Assembly (NCBI GenBank): GCA_023423285.1
Contig: JAFAFV010000081.1
Span: 1 to 24,832, forward strand
Length of the DNA stretch: 24,832 nt
Direction of reading: 5' to 3'
Source of the DNA: Bacteroidota bacterium
GTDB taxonomy: Bacteria > Bacteroidota > Bacteroidia > Chitinophagales > Chitinophagaceae
Positions 1 to 9,107 of this stretch are shown piece after piece (the stretch's first letter is position 1; each line of letters begins with the position of its first letter). A program made the translations under genes and the position numbers. The notes beneath the pieces are model-generated. The model was not told where the DNA came from and did not search any database. It worked only from the letters and a program-made list of their open reading frames with translations.

Positions 1-275
1 GGTGGTGGTGGTGGTTCGTCCTGTTTTTGCTCCTGCTGAATTTCCTGAATCGTTACTTCAGACATTTCTATTTCTTCAGCAGTAAGTTTAGGCTTTAATT
101 GCCTGTTCAAAACTACAGCAGCTCCAATACCTACCATGATAAGACCCACGATCATCAAAGCACGCCACATACGCTTGCTGTAAGATCTGCGAAGTTCGTA
201 AGCTCCGTATTCTTTGTTGCGGCCTTCAAATAGAATATCGAGAAAGTCGGAATTTAAAATTTTATTAGCATCCAT
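1..275 (-). CDS. tonB: Energy transducer TonB, N-terminal part (cut by window edge)
   Basis: TonB spans the periplasm and passes energy from ExbB/ExbD to outer-membrane TonB-dependent receptors. Only the first 91 residues are here, because the gene continues beyond position 1. Translation from the ATG at 275-273 begins MDANKILNSDFLDILFEGRN. Residues 19-30 carry RNKEYGAYELRR, the cytoplasmic motif typical of Bacteroidota TonB proteins. One membrane helix follows at about residues 38-56, then an acidic and Gln/Glu-rich stretch that runs into a proline run at the edge, as expected for the rigid periplasmic spacer. It is the last visible gene of the exbB-exbD-exbD-tonB run, 56 bases after the upstream exbD. 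The C-terminal receptor-binding domain cannot be checked. Confidence 0.9.
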   Translation of the reverse strand, partial: MDANKILNSDFLDILFEGRNKEYGAYELRRSYSKRMWRALMIVGLIMVGIGAAVVLNRQLKPKLTAEEIEMSEVTIQEIQQEQKQDEPPPP

Positions 276-331
276 TTTTACCTTGTTTTTTTATAAGACG
301 CGAAAAGCTCATTTTTTCACATTATTGTTCC

Positions 332-970
332 CTAATTTGTAGCGGCTGGTTGGGTAGTCGGTGTCGCAGATGCACTTTCTGATACGTTCACCAATTCCAG
401 TTCGGTATCAAAAGGTTTTACAAGTGCATAACGCGCTACTTTATTGATGGTCATTTCATCCAATATATCTACCACATTTTTATAAGTGGCCTCATCTGTT
501 GGCTTTATCACCACAAAAAAGTCTTTTTGCTTACATGCGTCGTCAATTGATTTTTTCTCAGCTCTTGCCTTTGCTTCACATGCAGGGTCAGTAACGTAGG
601 TTGCCATTACTTCCCTCTTTTTATTGATGATCACATCCCGGATTTCAGCAAAATTAGCCGATTTGAAATTTGAGGCAGTTTCATCCAACGCTCCTTCGTA
701 ATAAAAGAGTGCATTATCTTTACCAAGCAGGATAACAAGGGCACCAGATTCTTTAATCTTGGTATCCTCTTCCTTTTTATCCGTATCTTTTGGCATGTTA
801 AGGTCCAAGGTTGTAGGAGAACTCATTGTGGTTGTAAATACGAAGAAAATGATCAACAGTAATATTACGTCCACAAACGGAGTCATATCAATCCTGGTGC
901 TGAGTTTTTTTGCTTTTTTAACTCCCGGGCCTTTCTTACCCTGGACCGGGGCTTCTTCAACACTTGCCAT
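332..970 (-). CDS. exbD: Biopolymer transporter ExbD (second copy)
   Basis: ExbD forms the stator/proton channel with ExbB that powers TonB. The 212-residue protein has a short basic cytoplasmic N-terminus and one membrane helix at about residues 29-49. The signature DMTPFVDV is present, with Asp34 at the place of the proton-carrying Asp of E. coli ExbD. The remaining ~160 residues are periplasmic, clearly longer than in the 141-residue E. coli protein. The extra length includes a Lys/Glu-rich stretch near residues 64-74 and two cysteines at about 131 and 146 that could form a disulfide. The C-terminus is Ser/Thr/Ala-rich. It lies 34 bases downstream of the other exbD and is surely in the same operon. 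The two copies share the motif but differ widely elsewhere, which suggests a heteromeric ExbD pair. Confidence 0.93.
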   Translation of the reverse strand: MASVEEAPVQGKKGPGVKKAKKLSTRIDMTPFVDVILLLIIFFVFTTTMSSPTTLDLNMPKDTDKKEEDTKIKESGALVILLGKDNALFYYEGALDETASNFKSANFAEIRDVIINKKREVMATYVTDPACEAKARAEKKSIDDACKQKDFFVVIKPTDEATYKNVVDILDEMTINKVARYALVKPFDTELELVNVSESASATPTTQPAATN

Positions 971-1004
971 AATTTATAATTTACGTATTAATAAAACTGT
1001 TTCC

Positions 1005-1694
1005 TTAGTTCGTATCAGTGATTTTGCGGCTCCTGGCATTTTTTTCAGCACCAAGCCTTTCCTTATATAGATCTGTTCCTATAGGAGCTGACTCGGGTAA
1101 AGTAACCAGGTTATACTTTTGCTCATCGTTGCGTTTTAATGCGTCAATAACGCTGCTGAAAGCAGGGTATTTTGAGTCATTATCCCCTTTGATTAAGTAC
1201 TTAAGCGTCTCGCCGGCAAATACCTGTTTAGCCGCACCTATCCAGTAAAACAACTCATTGTTGGCAGAATCTGCTACCGGTATACCGGGCTGTTTTGCTT
1301 TCAATGCCTGGTCCCGTGGGAGTTGTAGGTAAGATTGTAACTGGTTGAACGGAAACCCGATCACATCACCAGGCTGGTATTTTCTTGCCAGCTCGGGAGA
1401 AATGGGTAACCCTCTGGCTTCAGAAGCTCTTACAATAATATCCCATGCTTTTTCAGGATCATTCATTGACTGGATAGAAAAGTAAACTTTGTTGTCTTTA
1501 TCTATACCAATCAATACCGCGTTATTATCTGGCATTGGCTGAGAAGAAACCGAGTTTGGGGTTGTAATGGGTACCGGTTCTGGTGGTTTAAATTTTGTGG
1601 CCATGATGAAGAACATCAGGATCAACAAAGTCACGTCCACGAATGGCGTCATATCCATTACCGGTACGGATTTTACTATTTTTCTACTACTCAT
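1005..1694 (-). CDS. exbD: Biopolymer transporter ExbD (first copy)
   Basis: This is the first of two consecutive ExbD proteins in the Ton energiser operon. It has 229 residues. A 13-residue N-terminus leads into DMTPFVDVTLLILMFFIM at residues 14-31, the single membrane helix, with Asp20 in the conserved proton-channel position. The periplasmic part (about residues 35-229) is unusually long. It contains a proline-rich linker (KFKPPEPVPITTP), then a mixed alpha/beta region, and ends in a basic tail. The extra periplasmic length relative to enterobacterial ExbD is typical of Bacteroidota copies that sit in pairs. The gene lies 67 bases after exbB and 34 bases before the second exbD. ExbD versus TolR cannot be settled by sequence alone, but the adjacent tonB favours ExbD. 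Confidence 0.92.
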   Translation of the reverse strand: MSSRKIVKSVPVMDMTPFVDVTLLILMFFIMATKFKPPEPVPITTPNSVSSQPMPDNNAVLIGIDKDNKVYFSIQSMNDPEKAWDIIVRASEARGLPISPELARKYQPGDVIGFPFNQLQSYLQLPRDQALKAKQPGIPVADSANNELFYWIGAAKQVFAGETLKYLIKGDNDSKYPAFSSVIDALKRNDEQKYNLVTLPESAPIGTDLYKERLGAEKNARSRKITDTN

Positions 1695-1761
1695 CTTTTA
1701 CTGTTTTGATATGAGACGGTTTTTTTTAGATTTTCCATAAAAACCTCCTGCGATCTCTAAA

Positions 1762-2619
1762 TTATTTGTAAAGAGACGCGAAGGACTGCGTTAATGTAAA
1801 TCCTGCTTCGTCAATACCATTAGTAATTGAATCTATACGTGTAGTACAAACATTATAGAAAATAAGGGCAAGAGCAGAGGTACCAATACCAATGGCCGTA
1901 TTGTAAAGTGCTTCAGAAATACCAATAGCTAACTGTGTAGCATTACCTCCGCCACCTTCATCACCAAGGGCGCTAAACGAGCGGATCATACCAATTACAG
2001 TTCCTAACAGGGCGACCATCACACCCACTGTAGTAATGGTAGAAAGGAAGATCATATTTCTTTGCAGCATGGGCAGTTCTAATGCTGTAGCTTCTTCTAC
2101 TTCTTTTTGTATAGCCAGTACTTTTTGTGAAGTATCAAGGTTTGGCTCTTCAATCATTTCTCTGTACCTGCGTAAGCCTGCTTTCATTACATTACCTACA
2201 GAGCCTTTTTGCCTGTCGCACTCTGCTACTGCTGCATCAATATTTCTATTAGCTAAGTGGTACTGAACTTTGCGAACAAAATTGCCGGGGTTGCCTTTTC
2301 CTGTAGCTTTGATGATGGTCATAAGCCTTTCAATGAAGAAAAAGATTGCCATTAGTAAAAGACCTATCAGTATAGGAATGATGATACCACCTTCGTAGAT
2401 GGATGAAAACCCTGACTTAGGACCTACGTGTTTTGGCCAGAAACCACCTGCAGGATCTGGTTGCTCAAATCCGCTTGGATTACCAATAACAAAACGCCAG
2501 ATTAAATAACCGGCAACGATGCACAAAATAGGGGCAAGCCATGAAATTAAATTACTAGTTCTTTTTGGTTGTACAGAGGTAGTAGCCTTTACCGGTGTAG
2601 CTTGTTTTGTCTCAGCCAT
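1762..2619 (-). CDS. exbB: MotA/TolQ/ExbB family proton channel protein
   Basis: ExbB is the pentameric membrane scaffold of the Ton proton channel. The 285-residue protein shows an N-terminal hydrophobic segment (about 23-46) and a second one at about 78-96. A cytoplasmic helical region covers roughly 97-185. The two C-terminal helices carry the family pattern: the GVMVALLGTVIGMIRSF stretch near 200-216 and GISEALYNTAIGIGTSALAL near 233-252. The gene starts with ATG at 2619 and is first in the run exbB-exbD-exbD-tonB. The 242 bases upstream hold no gene and probably contain the promoter. It is somewhat longer than E. coli ExbB (244 residues) because of the extra N-terminal helix. Confidence 0.93.
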   Translation of the reverse strand: MAETKQATPVKATTSVQPKRTSNLISWLAPILCIVAGYLIWRFVIGNPSGFEQPDPAGGFWPKHVGPKSGFSSIYEGGIIIPILIGLLLMAIFFFIERLMTIIKATGKGNPGNFVRKVQYHLANRNIDAAVAECDRQKGSVGNVMKAGLRRYREMIEEPNLDTSQKVLAIQKEVEEATALELPMLQRNMIFLSTITTVGVMVALLGTVIGMIRSFSALGDEGGGGNATQLAIGISEALYNTAIGIGTSALALIFYNVCTTRIDSITNGIDEAGFTLTQSFASLYK

Positions 2620-2807
2620 GATCTTTGTTTTTAGTTTTTAAAATATTTAAGCTTTAAAATTTATGCACAATTCTAACGAAAAAAATCAAACAACAACTTT
2701 TTTCCCAATTATTTTTTTTAGGCCCTTGGAAGGTATAACTTTTAAAAAATCGGTTAAAAAAAGATAGCAGCAATGCAGTTATACTATAATCGTCTACATT
2801 GAACTCC

Positions 2808-2815
2808 CAAATATA
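2808..2815 (-). promoter_or_regulatory. Possible -7 box upstream of exbB
   Basis: On the minus strand this reads TATATTTG, a full match to the Bacteroidota -7 consensus TAnnTTTG. No properly spaced -33 TTG/TTTG is seen, and the box lies about 190 bases from the exbB start, so the leader would be long. The spacer 2620-2861 is very AT-rich, so a chance match is quite possible. Confidence 0.22.
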
Positions 2816-2861
2816 AAAAATGAAAATCAAAAAAGCATAAATAAATTATCCTGCCTGCATT

Positions 2862-4139
2862 TCACTCGTATCGAAGCGCATCTATAGGGTTAAGCTTTCC
2901 GGCTTTTATAGCAGGATAAAGCCCGGCCAATAAGCCAACGGCGCTGCATATAATGATGCCGTAAATCACCCAATTCCAGGGCACCACAAAACCGGTATCA
3001 AGCAGTAAAGAAAATGCGTTGCCAACAATCACGCCTAATACAATTCCAAGCACCGCGCCCAGCACACTTATGATCACAGCTTCCAGTAAAAACTGCATTT
3101 TTACTGTTGAACTTTTACCCCCAATGGCTTTCACAAGCCCTACTTCCTTGGTACGTTCAGCAACCGATACAAGCATGATATTCATAAGCCCTATGGCGGC
3201 GCCAATTAATGTGATCAGGCCAATAACGGTTGCAGAAATGGTGAGAAACCCAAGGCTTCTCATGGCAGTTGCCACCATGCTGTCGCTCTTGTCAAGCGCA
3301 AAATTGCTTTCTTCTGTAATGCCTAGTTTACGCACACCTCTGAAGAAAGATTCCGCCTCTCCCATCACTGTGTTCATGTTGTTCATGTCGTTTACTTTCA
3401 ACGCAATTACATACGATCTGTTAGCGCCTGAAAAGTTAGCAGCAAGGTTTCTGTATCCTACAATAACCATATTGTCGCGGCTAAAGCCGAAAGTGGAGCC
3501 ACGGCTTTCTAAAACGCCTAATACACGGTATGGTAAATTGTTGATGCGAAGGGTGCGGTTGACGGCTTTTTGTACATCATCTCCAAAAAAAGTTTTTGCC
3601 ACATCATAACCTAAAATGCAAAGGTTCTGCCCTCCCGCCACTTCCTGCATAAATATATTTCTACCGGCAATTAACGTATACCCATTTAGATCAAGATAAT
3701 TTTCATCTGCCCCAAAAACCATCACATTAGGGCTGGTCTTTTTATCGTTAAACGATACAATATTATTGCGGTTGCCAAATACCGAAAGGCTGGTAACAGT
3801 GCCGGGAAACCTGAAGTTTTGTGCAAAATATTCTGCTTCGTTTTTTGTAATATTTTTATTGAGGTTAGACTTTTTTTCTTTGCGGCCTTTTTTAGAAACC
3901 GTTATATCGTTTCCACCGCCGCCAAACCTAATCTCCCTTTCTTTATACCGGATGGTAAAAGCATTGGCACCCAGAGAAGAAAAACTTTCAGCAAACTTTT
4001 GGTTCATGGCTTTTATGGCTGTAATGATACCAATGAGCGCCATAATCCCAAAAGCAATGATAGTTACAGTAAGCCCTGTGCGCAGTTTATTGCCGCTAAG
4101 GGTTCTGAATGCAAGAGAGAAAACATCAGAAAAATTCAT
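2862..4139 (-). CDS. MacB/FtsX-type ABC transporter permease
   Basis: A 425-residue membrane protein of the MacB-PCD/FtsX class, which couples ATP hydrolysis in the cytoplasm to work in the periplasm, such as export of peptides, lipoproteins or antimicrobials. The first helix is near residues 20-45, following the typical N-terminus with SGNKLRTGLT. A large periplasmic domain spans about 46-295. It contains MacB-like elements such as ENYLDLNGYTLIAGR and the VLGVLESRGS stretch. Three helices follow at roughly 300-325, 350-375 and 385-408, with the FtsX signature SVAERTKEVGLVKAIGG between them. No ATP-binding subunit is adjacent, so its ATPase must be encoded elsewhere. It begins 44 bases after nuoN and could be read through from the nuo operon; a functional link to complex I is not implied. 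Confidence 0.88.
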   Translation of the reverse strand: MNFSDVFSLAFRTLSGNKLRTGLTVTIIAFGIMALIGIITAIKAMNQKFAESFSSLGANAFTIRYKEREIRFGGGGNDITVSKKGRKEKKSNLNKNITKNEAEYFAQNFRFPGTVTSLSVFGNRNNIVSFNDKKTSPNVMVFGADENYLDLNGYTLIAGRNIFMQEVAGGQNLCILGYDVAKTFFGDDVQKAVNRTLRINNLPYRVLGVLESRGSTFGFSRDNMVIVGYRNLAANFSGANRSYVIALKVNDMNNMNTVMGEAESFFRGVRKLGITEESNFALDKSDSMVATAMRSLGFLTISATVIGLITLIGAAIGLMNIMLVSVAERTKEVGLVKAIGGKSSTVKMQFLLEAVIISVLGAVLGIVLGVIVGNAFSLLLDTGFVVPWNWVIYGIIICSAVGLLAGLYPAIKAGKLNPIDALRYE

Positions 4140-4183
4140 TGTTGCAATTTACAATGAATGTGCGAAGGCCTGCAAAACTTTCT

Positions 4184-5563
4184 TTAAAAATAAAGATGGT
4201 TAAGGAGGATACCAGGGAAGAGACCCAGGAAAATAATAATCACGCAGATGACTACCATAGAAACCTTTTCGAGGGTGGTGGCCCCGAAACTGTTATCGGG
4301 CCCATTTTTAAAATACATGGCCTGGATGAGCCTGAAATAATAGTATGCGCTAACCGCAGCCATAATAACTGCAAAGATCACGAGCCACAAATATCCACCG
4401 GTAAGCACGGCAGCTTTCAACATGTAAAACTTACCCAGAAAGCCCACCGTAAGCGGTATGCCGGCCAATGATAACAAACAGATAGTGGCCGTAAGCGCCA
4501 GCAGCGGTTGATGCTTTGCCAAACCGTTAAAGCCTTCAAAACTGTAATCGCTCATTTTTGCCACTACGGCAAATACGCCAATGGTAGAAAGGCTGTAAGC
4601 CGCCGCATAAATGAGCAGGCCTTCGTAAGCTACTTCGTTGGTGGCAAATACCGCAAACAGCATAAAACCAGCCTGAGCGATGCTTGAATAAGCCAGCATG
4701 CGCTTGGCACTTTGCTGGAAAGTTGCGGTTATATTGCCGATAAACAAAGTAGCAACGATCATGATGGCAATCCACAATTGCCAGGCCTGTGATAAAGCGC
4801 CAAATGCGTTTCCAAACAAACGGATGAACCCGATGAATACGGCTGCTTTAACAATCGTGGCCATGTAAGAAGTAAATACGGTGGGAGAACCGTCGTATAC
4901 ATCCGGCGTCCAAAAATGGAACGGCGCCACAGAAGCTTTAAATGCCATAGAAAATAAAAGGATTAGCATGCCCGCCACCTGCAGATTAGACAGGACGCCA
5001 TTCTGCGCAGCAAAGTTCATTTTAGAAATATCAAAAGTGCCCTGCGAGCCATAGATTAAAGCAATACCCATCAACATCAAGCCCGTTGAAAAAGAACCCA
5101 TCAAAAGGTATTTTAATGACGCTTCATTGCTTTTTAAATTGCGCTTATCGGCTCCTGCCAACACGTATAGCGGTATGGTAATGATTTCAATTCCCAGAAA
5201 TAAGATAAGCAACGATTGAAAACTGGCTACCAGTATAACCCCGCAGGTTATAAAAAATATCAGGGCATAATAATCAGGGTAATAATTACCAACCTTCTGC
5301 ATTTCATTGGAGCTGACCAAAAAATAAAGCAGCGTACACACCAGCGCGATCAGTATAAACAGCAGGCTAAAACTGTTAAAGCTCATAAAACCTGATACGT
5401 CGAAATTAATAAATCGCGTGCCTTTCAACTCCAGCCAGTTTACCACAACTAACAATGCCATCCCTACTATAGCTACTGCTTTTATGGTAGATTTCTGCTT
5501 TACCAGTATGCCGGTAAACATCATCACTACTCCTAAAATTGCCGATAATAATAAAGCGTTCAT
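4184..5563 (-). CDS. nuoN: NADH-quinone oxidoreductase subunit N
   Basis: An antiporter-like proton-pumping subunit in the membrane arm of complex I. The protein has 459 residues and is almost entirely hydrophobic, with about 14 predicted helices. Key charges of the family are visible: Glu126 in LFLGIEIITIPLYVL, Lys151 in the EASLKYLLMGSF stretch, and Lys209 in SMAFKASVAPFHFW, followed by PDVYDGSP. Length and order of motifs match NuoN rather than NuoL or NuoM. The ATG at 5563 lies 24 bases after the nuoM stop. It is the last nuo gene; the ABC permease follows 44 bases later without an obvious terminator. Confidence 0.96.
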   Translation of the reverse strand: MNALLLSAILGVVMMFTGILVKQKSTIKAVAIVGMALLVVVNWLELKGTRFINFDVSGFMSFNSFSLLFILIALVCTLLYFLVSSNEMQKVGNYYPDYYALIFFITCGVILVASFQSLLILFLGIEIITIPLYVLAGADKRNLKSNEASLKYLLMGSFSTGLMLMGIALIYGSQGTFDISKMNFAAQNGVLSNLQVAGMLILLFSMAFKASVAPFHFWTPDVYDGSPTVFTSYMATIVKAAVFIGFIRLFGNAFGALSQAWQLWIAIMIVATLFIGNITATFQQSAKRMLAYSSIAQAGFMLFAVFATNEVAYEGLLIYAAAYSLSTIGVFAVVAKMSDYSFEGFNGLAKHQPLLALTATICLLSLAGIPLTVGFLGKFYMLKAAVLTGGYLWLVIFAVIMAAVSAYYYFRLIQAMYFKNGPDNSFGATTLEKVSMVVICVIIIFLGLFPGILLNHLYF

Positions 5564-5587
5564 ACCTGTTTATATATTCCAAAAAAA

Positions 5588-7057
5588 TTATTTATTCAAT
5601 AAATGAATGGCATCCGCGCTCTTTAAAATAGATTCTGAAATCCCACTCATCATATCTAAAAACGGTTGCGGATATACACCCACGATCAAAATGGCCGCCA
5701 CAACAATGCCCAGCGCTGCTTTCTCATGAAAAACAATATCTGTTCCTTTCTCTGTAAGCTCATTAGTATTGCCCAGAAATACTTTTCTTGCCATTCTTAA
5801 AATATACACGGCGCTGAAAATAACAGCAAGTGCGGCAGTAACGGCATAAATAACACCGTATGCTGTAATGTTTGAATTGAGTATGCCATTGAGCATCAAA
5901 AATTCACCCACGAACGCATTGGTAAGCGGCAGGCCAAAATTGGCAAATGCAATAATGAAAAAGAAGATGGCCAGAACCGGCGCTTTTTGTGCAATGCCGC
6001 CCAGCTCACTCATCTTACGTGTTCCAAATTTTCTTTCAATGATTTCTACCACGATCCACATGCCCAATATATTAATACCATGTGAGAACATTTGTATCAT
6101 TACGCCCTGCATGGCACTTCTGTGTTCGGCAAACACAGCCAGGCACATCAGCCCCACGTGTGCTATTGACATGTATGCTACCAGTCGTTTCATATCATTT
6201 TGCCTGAAGGCGATGATGGATGCATATACGATGCCGATTACGGCTAATGTAGAAGGATTATCCCCCAATACATGCGATCCCAGAGGCAACACGGGCAACA
6301 ACCACCTCAATAGACCCAACACGCCCATTTTTACCATGATGGAACTTAATACCATTGTTACCGCTGTGGGAGATTGTTCGTATGTATCGGGCTGCCAGGT
6401 ATGAAAAGGGAATACGGGCATTTTAACAGCAAAGGCAGCAAACAACAGCCAGAACAACCACAATTGCTCTTTGAGTTCGATACCTGCGGCATAAAATTCG
6501 TCCAGAGCAAACGATCCTGTTTTTGACCAAATGTAAATAAGGCCAACGAGCATGAGCAGCGAGCCCAGGAAAGTATAAACAAAAAATTTGAATGTAACCG
6601 GTATCCTTCTGGCGCCTCCCCATTGAGAACAAAGAAAATAAACGGGTATTAAAGCAAGTTCCCAAAAAAAGTAAAATAACAAACCGTCCATGGCAAGAAA
6701 AACGCCCATTAAACCTGCCTGTGCCAAAAGCATAAGGCCAAAAAAGTTATGCGGCTTTGAGTAAGACGCGTTCCAGGTGGCTACAAAAATAACAGGGTAA
6801 GAAATGGCGGTAAGCATGCAGAGCATCATACCCATGGCATCAGCCTTAATAGAAAAACTGCTGCCGAGATTCCCCATCCAATCGGCAGTGAAAGTTATGT
6901 GCGCGGGGCTGTTAAAAACAGAAACGCCTAATATGGCCACTATAAAAGTTACAATAGCCGAAAACAACGACCACGTTCTGGCAGCATCACCCTTCTTTAT
7001 AAGAAAAGTAGCCAACCCACTAAGCAATGGAACCAGTATCAACAACAATGCGATCAT
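5588..7057 (-). CDS. nuoM: NADH-quinone oxidoreductase subunit M
   Basis: The second antiporter-like pump of the complex I membrane arm, 489 residues from the chosen start. The frame stays open upstream to a GTG at 7090. The ATG at 7057 is preferred because it gives the usual hydrophobic NuoM beginning (MIALLLILVPLLSGL), while the extra 11 residues would be polar. Family residues are present: Glu133 in FFWELALIPVYFL, Lys212 in FAVKMPVFPFHTW, then QPDTYEQSPTAVTM. About 14 transmembrane helices are predicted. It lies between nuoL and nuoN, as in most bacterial nuo operons. The spacer to nuoL (7058-7177) is 120 bases and holds no recognisable element. Confidence 0.95.
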   Translation of the reverse strand: MIALLLILVPLLSGLATFLIKKGDAARTWSLFSAIVTFIVAILGVSVFNSPAHITFTADWMGNLGSSFSIKADAMGMMLCMLTAISYPVIFVATWNASYSKPHNFFGLMLLAQAGLMGVFLAMDGLLFYFFWELALIPVYFLCSQWGGARRIPVTFKFFVYTFLGSLLMLVGLIYIWSKTGSFALDEFYAAGIELKEQLWLFWLLFAAFAVKMPVFPFHTWQPDTYEQSPTAVTMVLSSIMVKMGVLGLLRWLLPVLPLGSHVLGDNPSTLAVIGIVYASIIAFRQNDMKRLVAYMSIAHVGLMCLAVFAEHRSAMQGVMIQMFSHGINILGMWIVVEIIERKFGTRKMSELGGIAQKAPVLAIFFFIIAFANFGLPLTNAFVGEFLMLNGILNSNITAYGVIYAVTAALAVIFSAVYILRMARKVFLGNTNELTEKGTDIVFHEKAALGIVVAAILIVGVYPQPFLDMMSGISESILKSADAIHLLNK

Positions 7058-7177
7058 AATGTATGAACGTTGATTTGCGAGACTTGCCACATTAGGCTGG
7101 TCTCTTTATAAAAAATTTCAAAAACTCTGTCAAATTAAAACCCATGGCGCCTGTTGTAAGGGCTACCTTTCAGGTTC

Positions 7178-9076
7178 TTATTTCCTTAAAAAGAACTGAA
7201 CAACAAATATCAGCAGCATGCTCAGCACCATCATTAGTATATATGAACCAATTTGCCCGCTTTGCAACCAGCGAAACTGTCTTCCGCCATATTTTATCAG
7301 GCGACCAAAACCATTTACGGCGCCATCTATCACTCTGTTGTCTATCACGTTATTAAAAAACACACTCAGCGAGCCCAGCGGTTTTACAACAAGGGTATCA
7401 TATATTTCATCTACATACCACTTGTTTTCCAGCACCCTGCCTAGGCTGGTAGCGGGTTCGGTATCTGGTTTTTTAGCAAACCTGTTCCACGCGTAAATCA
7501 CCACAAGTATGACGGTGATCGAAGTAATGCCCATCAGCATCCACTCGGTGCTGTGGCTAATTGTATGAGCAGGAAGTATGGTATAAGAATCGGCAAACAC
7601 CGGATTTAAAAATGTTTTTAAAGAATGTGCCCCGCTCATGAACAGTTCCGGAATACCTACAAAGCCCCCAATAACTGAAAGAATGGCCAGAACGATTAGC
7701 GGAATGGTCATAGCTGACGGACTTTCATGCAAATGCGCTTCCTGATCCCGGGTGCCTCTAAAGCTGCCTTTGAAAGCGGTGGCATATAAGCGAAACATAT
7801 AAAACGCGGTAAGCAAAGCACCCAGCAACCCAAGTACCCACAGCACAGGTGCTTTAGCAAACGCACCCACCAGTATTTCATCTTTTGAAAAGAAGCCCGA
7901 AAAACCCGGAATACCTGCAATGGCAAAACAACCCAGTAAAAACGTAATGTTAGTAATCTTCATATACCTGCTCAGCCCGCCCATTTTACGCATATCCTGT
8001 TCGCCGCCCATGGCGTGAATGACAGAACCGCTGCCCAGGAATAAAAGCGCCTTAAAAAAGGCATGCGTCATTACGTGAAACACGGCTGCCACGTAAGCGC
8101 CGCTGCCCAATGCAAGAAACATGTAGCCCAACTGGCTTACAGTAGAATAGGCCAGTACTTTTTTAATATCGTTTTGTTTCAGCGCTATGGTAGCTGCAAG
8201 CAGCGCGGTGGCCACACCAATAATGGCAATCACATTTAAAGTAACTGGCGCCATGGAATACATCAGGTTGCTGCGCGCGATCATGTAAATACCAGCCGTA
8301 ACCATAGTAGCTGCGTGAATAAGTGCAGAAACAGGCGTTGGGCCAGCCATGGCATCGGGCAGCCAGGTGTATAAAGGTATTTGAGCACTTTTTCCTGTGG
8401 CGCCCACAAATAGCAACATAGTGATGGCTGTAATTTCTCCTGCCGATAATTTAGATAGTGTTTCCGCCTTAAATACATCGCCAAAAGAAAGTGTACCTAA
8501 TTGCCCTGCCAACATAAACAAAGCAATCAAAAAGGCCACATCGCCAATGCGGTTCATAATAAAAGCCTTGGAGGCTGCCTGGTTGTATTCGTCATTTTTA
8601 AACCAGTAGCCGATCAACAGGTATGAACAAAGGCCCACACCTTCCCATCCAATAAAAAGAATGAGAAAATTTTCACCTAAAACAAGCAGCAGCATGGAGA
8701 ATACAAACAAGTTGAGGTAAGCAAAATACCTGGCATAATGATCTTCTTTTTCCTCCTGCATATAAGCCGTAGAGTACAAATGGATGCAAAAACCTACTCC
8801 AGTAATGATTAGCAGGAACAGCGCAGAAAGCTGGTCAATTTGAAAACCGAAAGGAATTTTAAGCCAGCCTACGTTTATGAAATCGAAATATTTTATTACC
8901 TGCGCCCCGCTGCTTTTAACATCCAAGAAAGCCAGTACACTTAAAATAAAGGAGCCCAACACCGTACCGCTGCCAATTATACCGGTTAATGCTTTTGACA
9001 ACTGCTTTCTGAAAAGCCCGTTCAGCATAAAGCCTGCAAATGGCAGTAGCACAATTAATAACAAATACAATTTCAT
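7178..9076 (-). CDS. nuoL: NADH-quinone oxidoreductase subunit L
   Basis: The distal and largest antiporter-like proton-pumping subunit of complex I, 632 residues. The ATG at 9076 is used; one codon further upstream is a TTG that would add a single residue. Functional positions match the E. coli protein closely: Glu145 in FIGWEGVGLCSYLLIGYW, Lys229 in GATGKSAQIPLYTWLPDAM, and His254 in the ALIHAATMVTAG stretch. The C-terminal third contains the extra helices and the segment expected to form the long lateral helix HL, ending in a terminal anchor helix (YILMMVLSMLLIFVVQFFL). The nuoK stop is 31 bases upstream. Together with NuoM and NuoN it accounts for the pumping half of the complex. Confidence 0.96.
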   Translation of the reverse strand: MKLYLLLIVLLPFAGFMLNGLFRKQLSKALTGIIGSGTVLGSFILSVLAFLDVKSSGAQVIKYFDFINVGWLKIPFGFQIDQLSALFLLIITGVGFCIHLYSTAYMQEEKEDHYARYFAYLNLFVFSMLLLVLGENFLILFIGWEGVGLCSYLLIGYWFKNDEYNQAASKAFIMNRIGDVAFLIALFMLAGQLGTLSFGDVFKAETLSKLSAGEITAITMLLFVGATGKSAQIPLYTWLPDAMAGPTPVSALIHAATMVTAGIYMIARSNLMYSMAPVTLNVIAIIGVATALLAATIALKQNDIKKVLAYSTVSQLGYMFLALGSGAYVAAVFHVMTHAFFKALLFLGSGSVIHAMGGEQDMRKMGGLSRYMKITNITFLLGCFAIAGIPGFSGFFSKDEILVGAFAKAPVLWVLGLLGALLTAFYMFRLYATAFKGSFRGTRDQEAHLHESPSAMTIPLIVLAILSVIGGFVGIPELFMSGAHSLKTFLNPVFADSYTILPAHTISHSTEWMLMGITSITVILVVIYAWNRFAKKPDTEPATSLGRVLENKWYVDEIYDTLVVKPLGSLSVFFNNVIDNRVIDGAVNGFGRLIKYGGRQFRWLQSGQIGSYILMMVLSMLLIFVVQFFLRK

Positions 9077-9107
9077 CAACGCTTTTATTTTAGTTAAGTG
9101 ATTGGTT

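Noticed and set aside
1..15. GGT/ACC triplet repeat at the left edge as a microsatellite
   Set aside because: It is the coding sequence of the TonB proline-rich linker on the minus strand.
3019..3609. Plus-strand 196-codon open frame inside the ABC permease region
   Set aside because: It lies wholly opposite a well-supported gene and its translation shows no domain pattern, only low-complexity Ser/Thr/Pro-rich shadow sequence.
5868..6404. Plus-strand 178-codon open frame opposite nuoM
   Set aside because: Shadow of the membrane-protein codon pattern on the other strand; nothing recognisable.
7058..7090. Longer NuoM starting at GTG 7090
   Set aside because: The extra 11 residues are polar and unlike NuoM N-termini; the ATG at 7057 gives the expected hydrophobic beginning.
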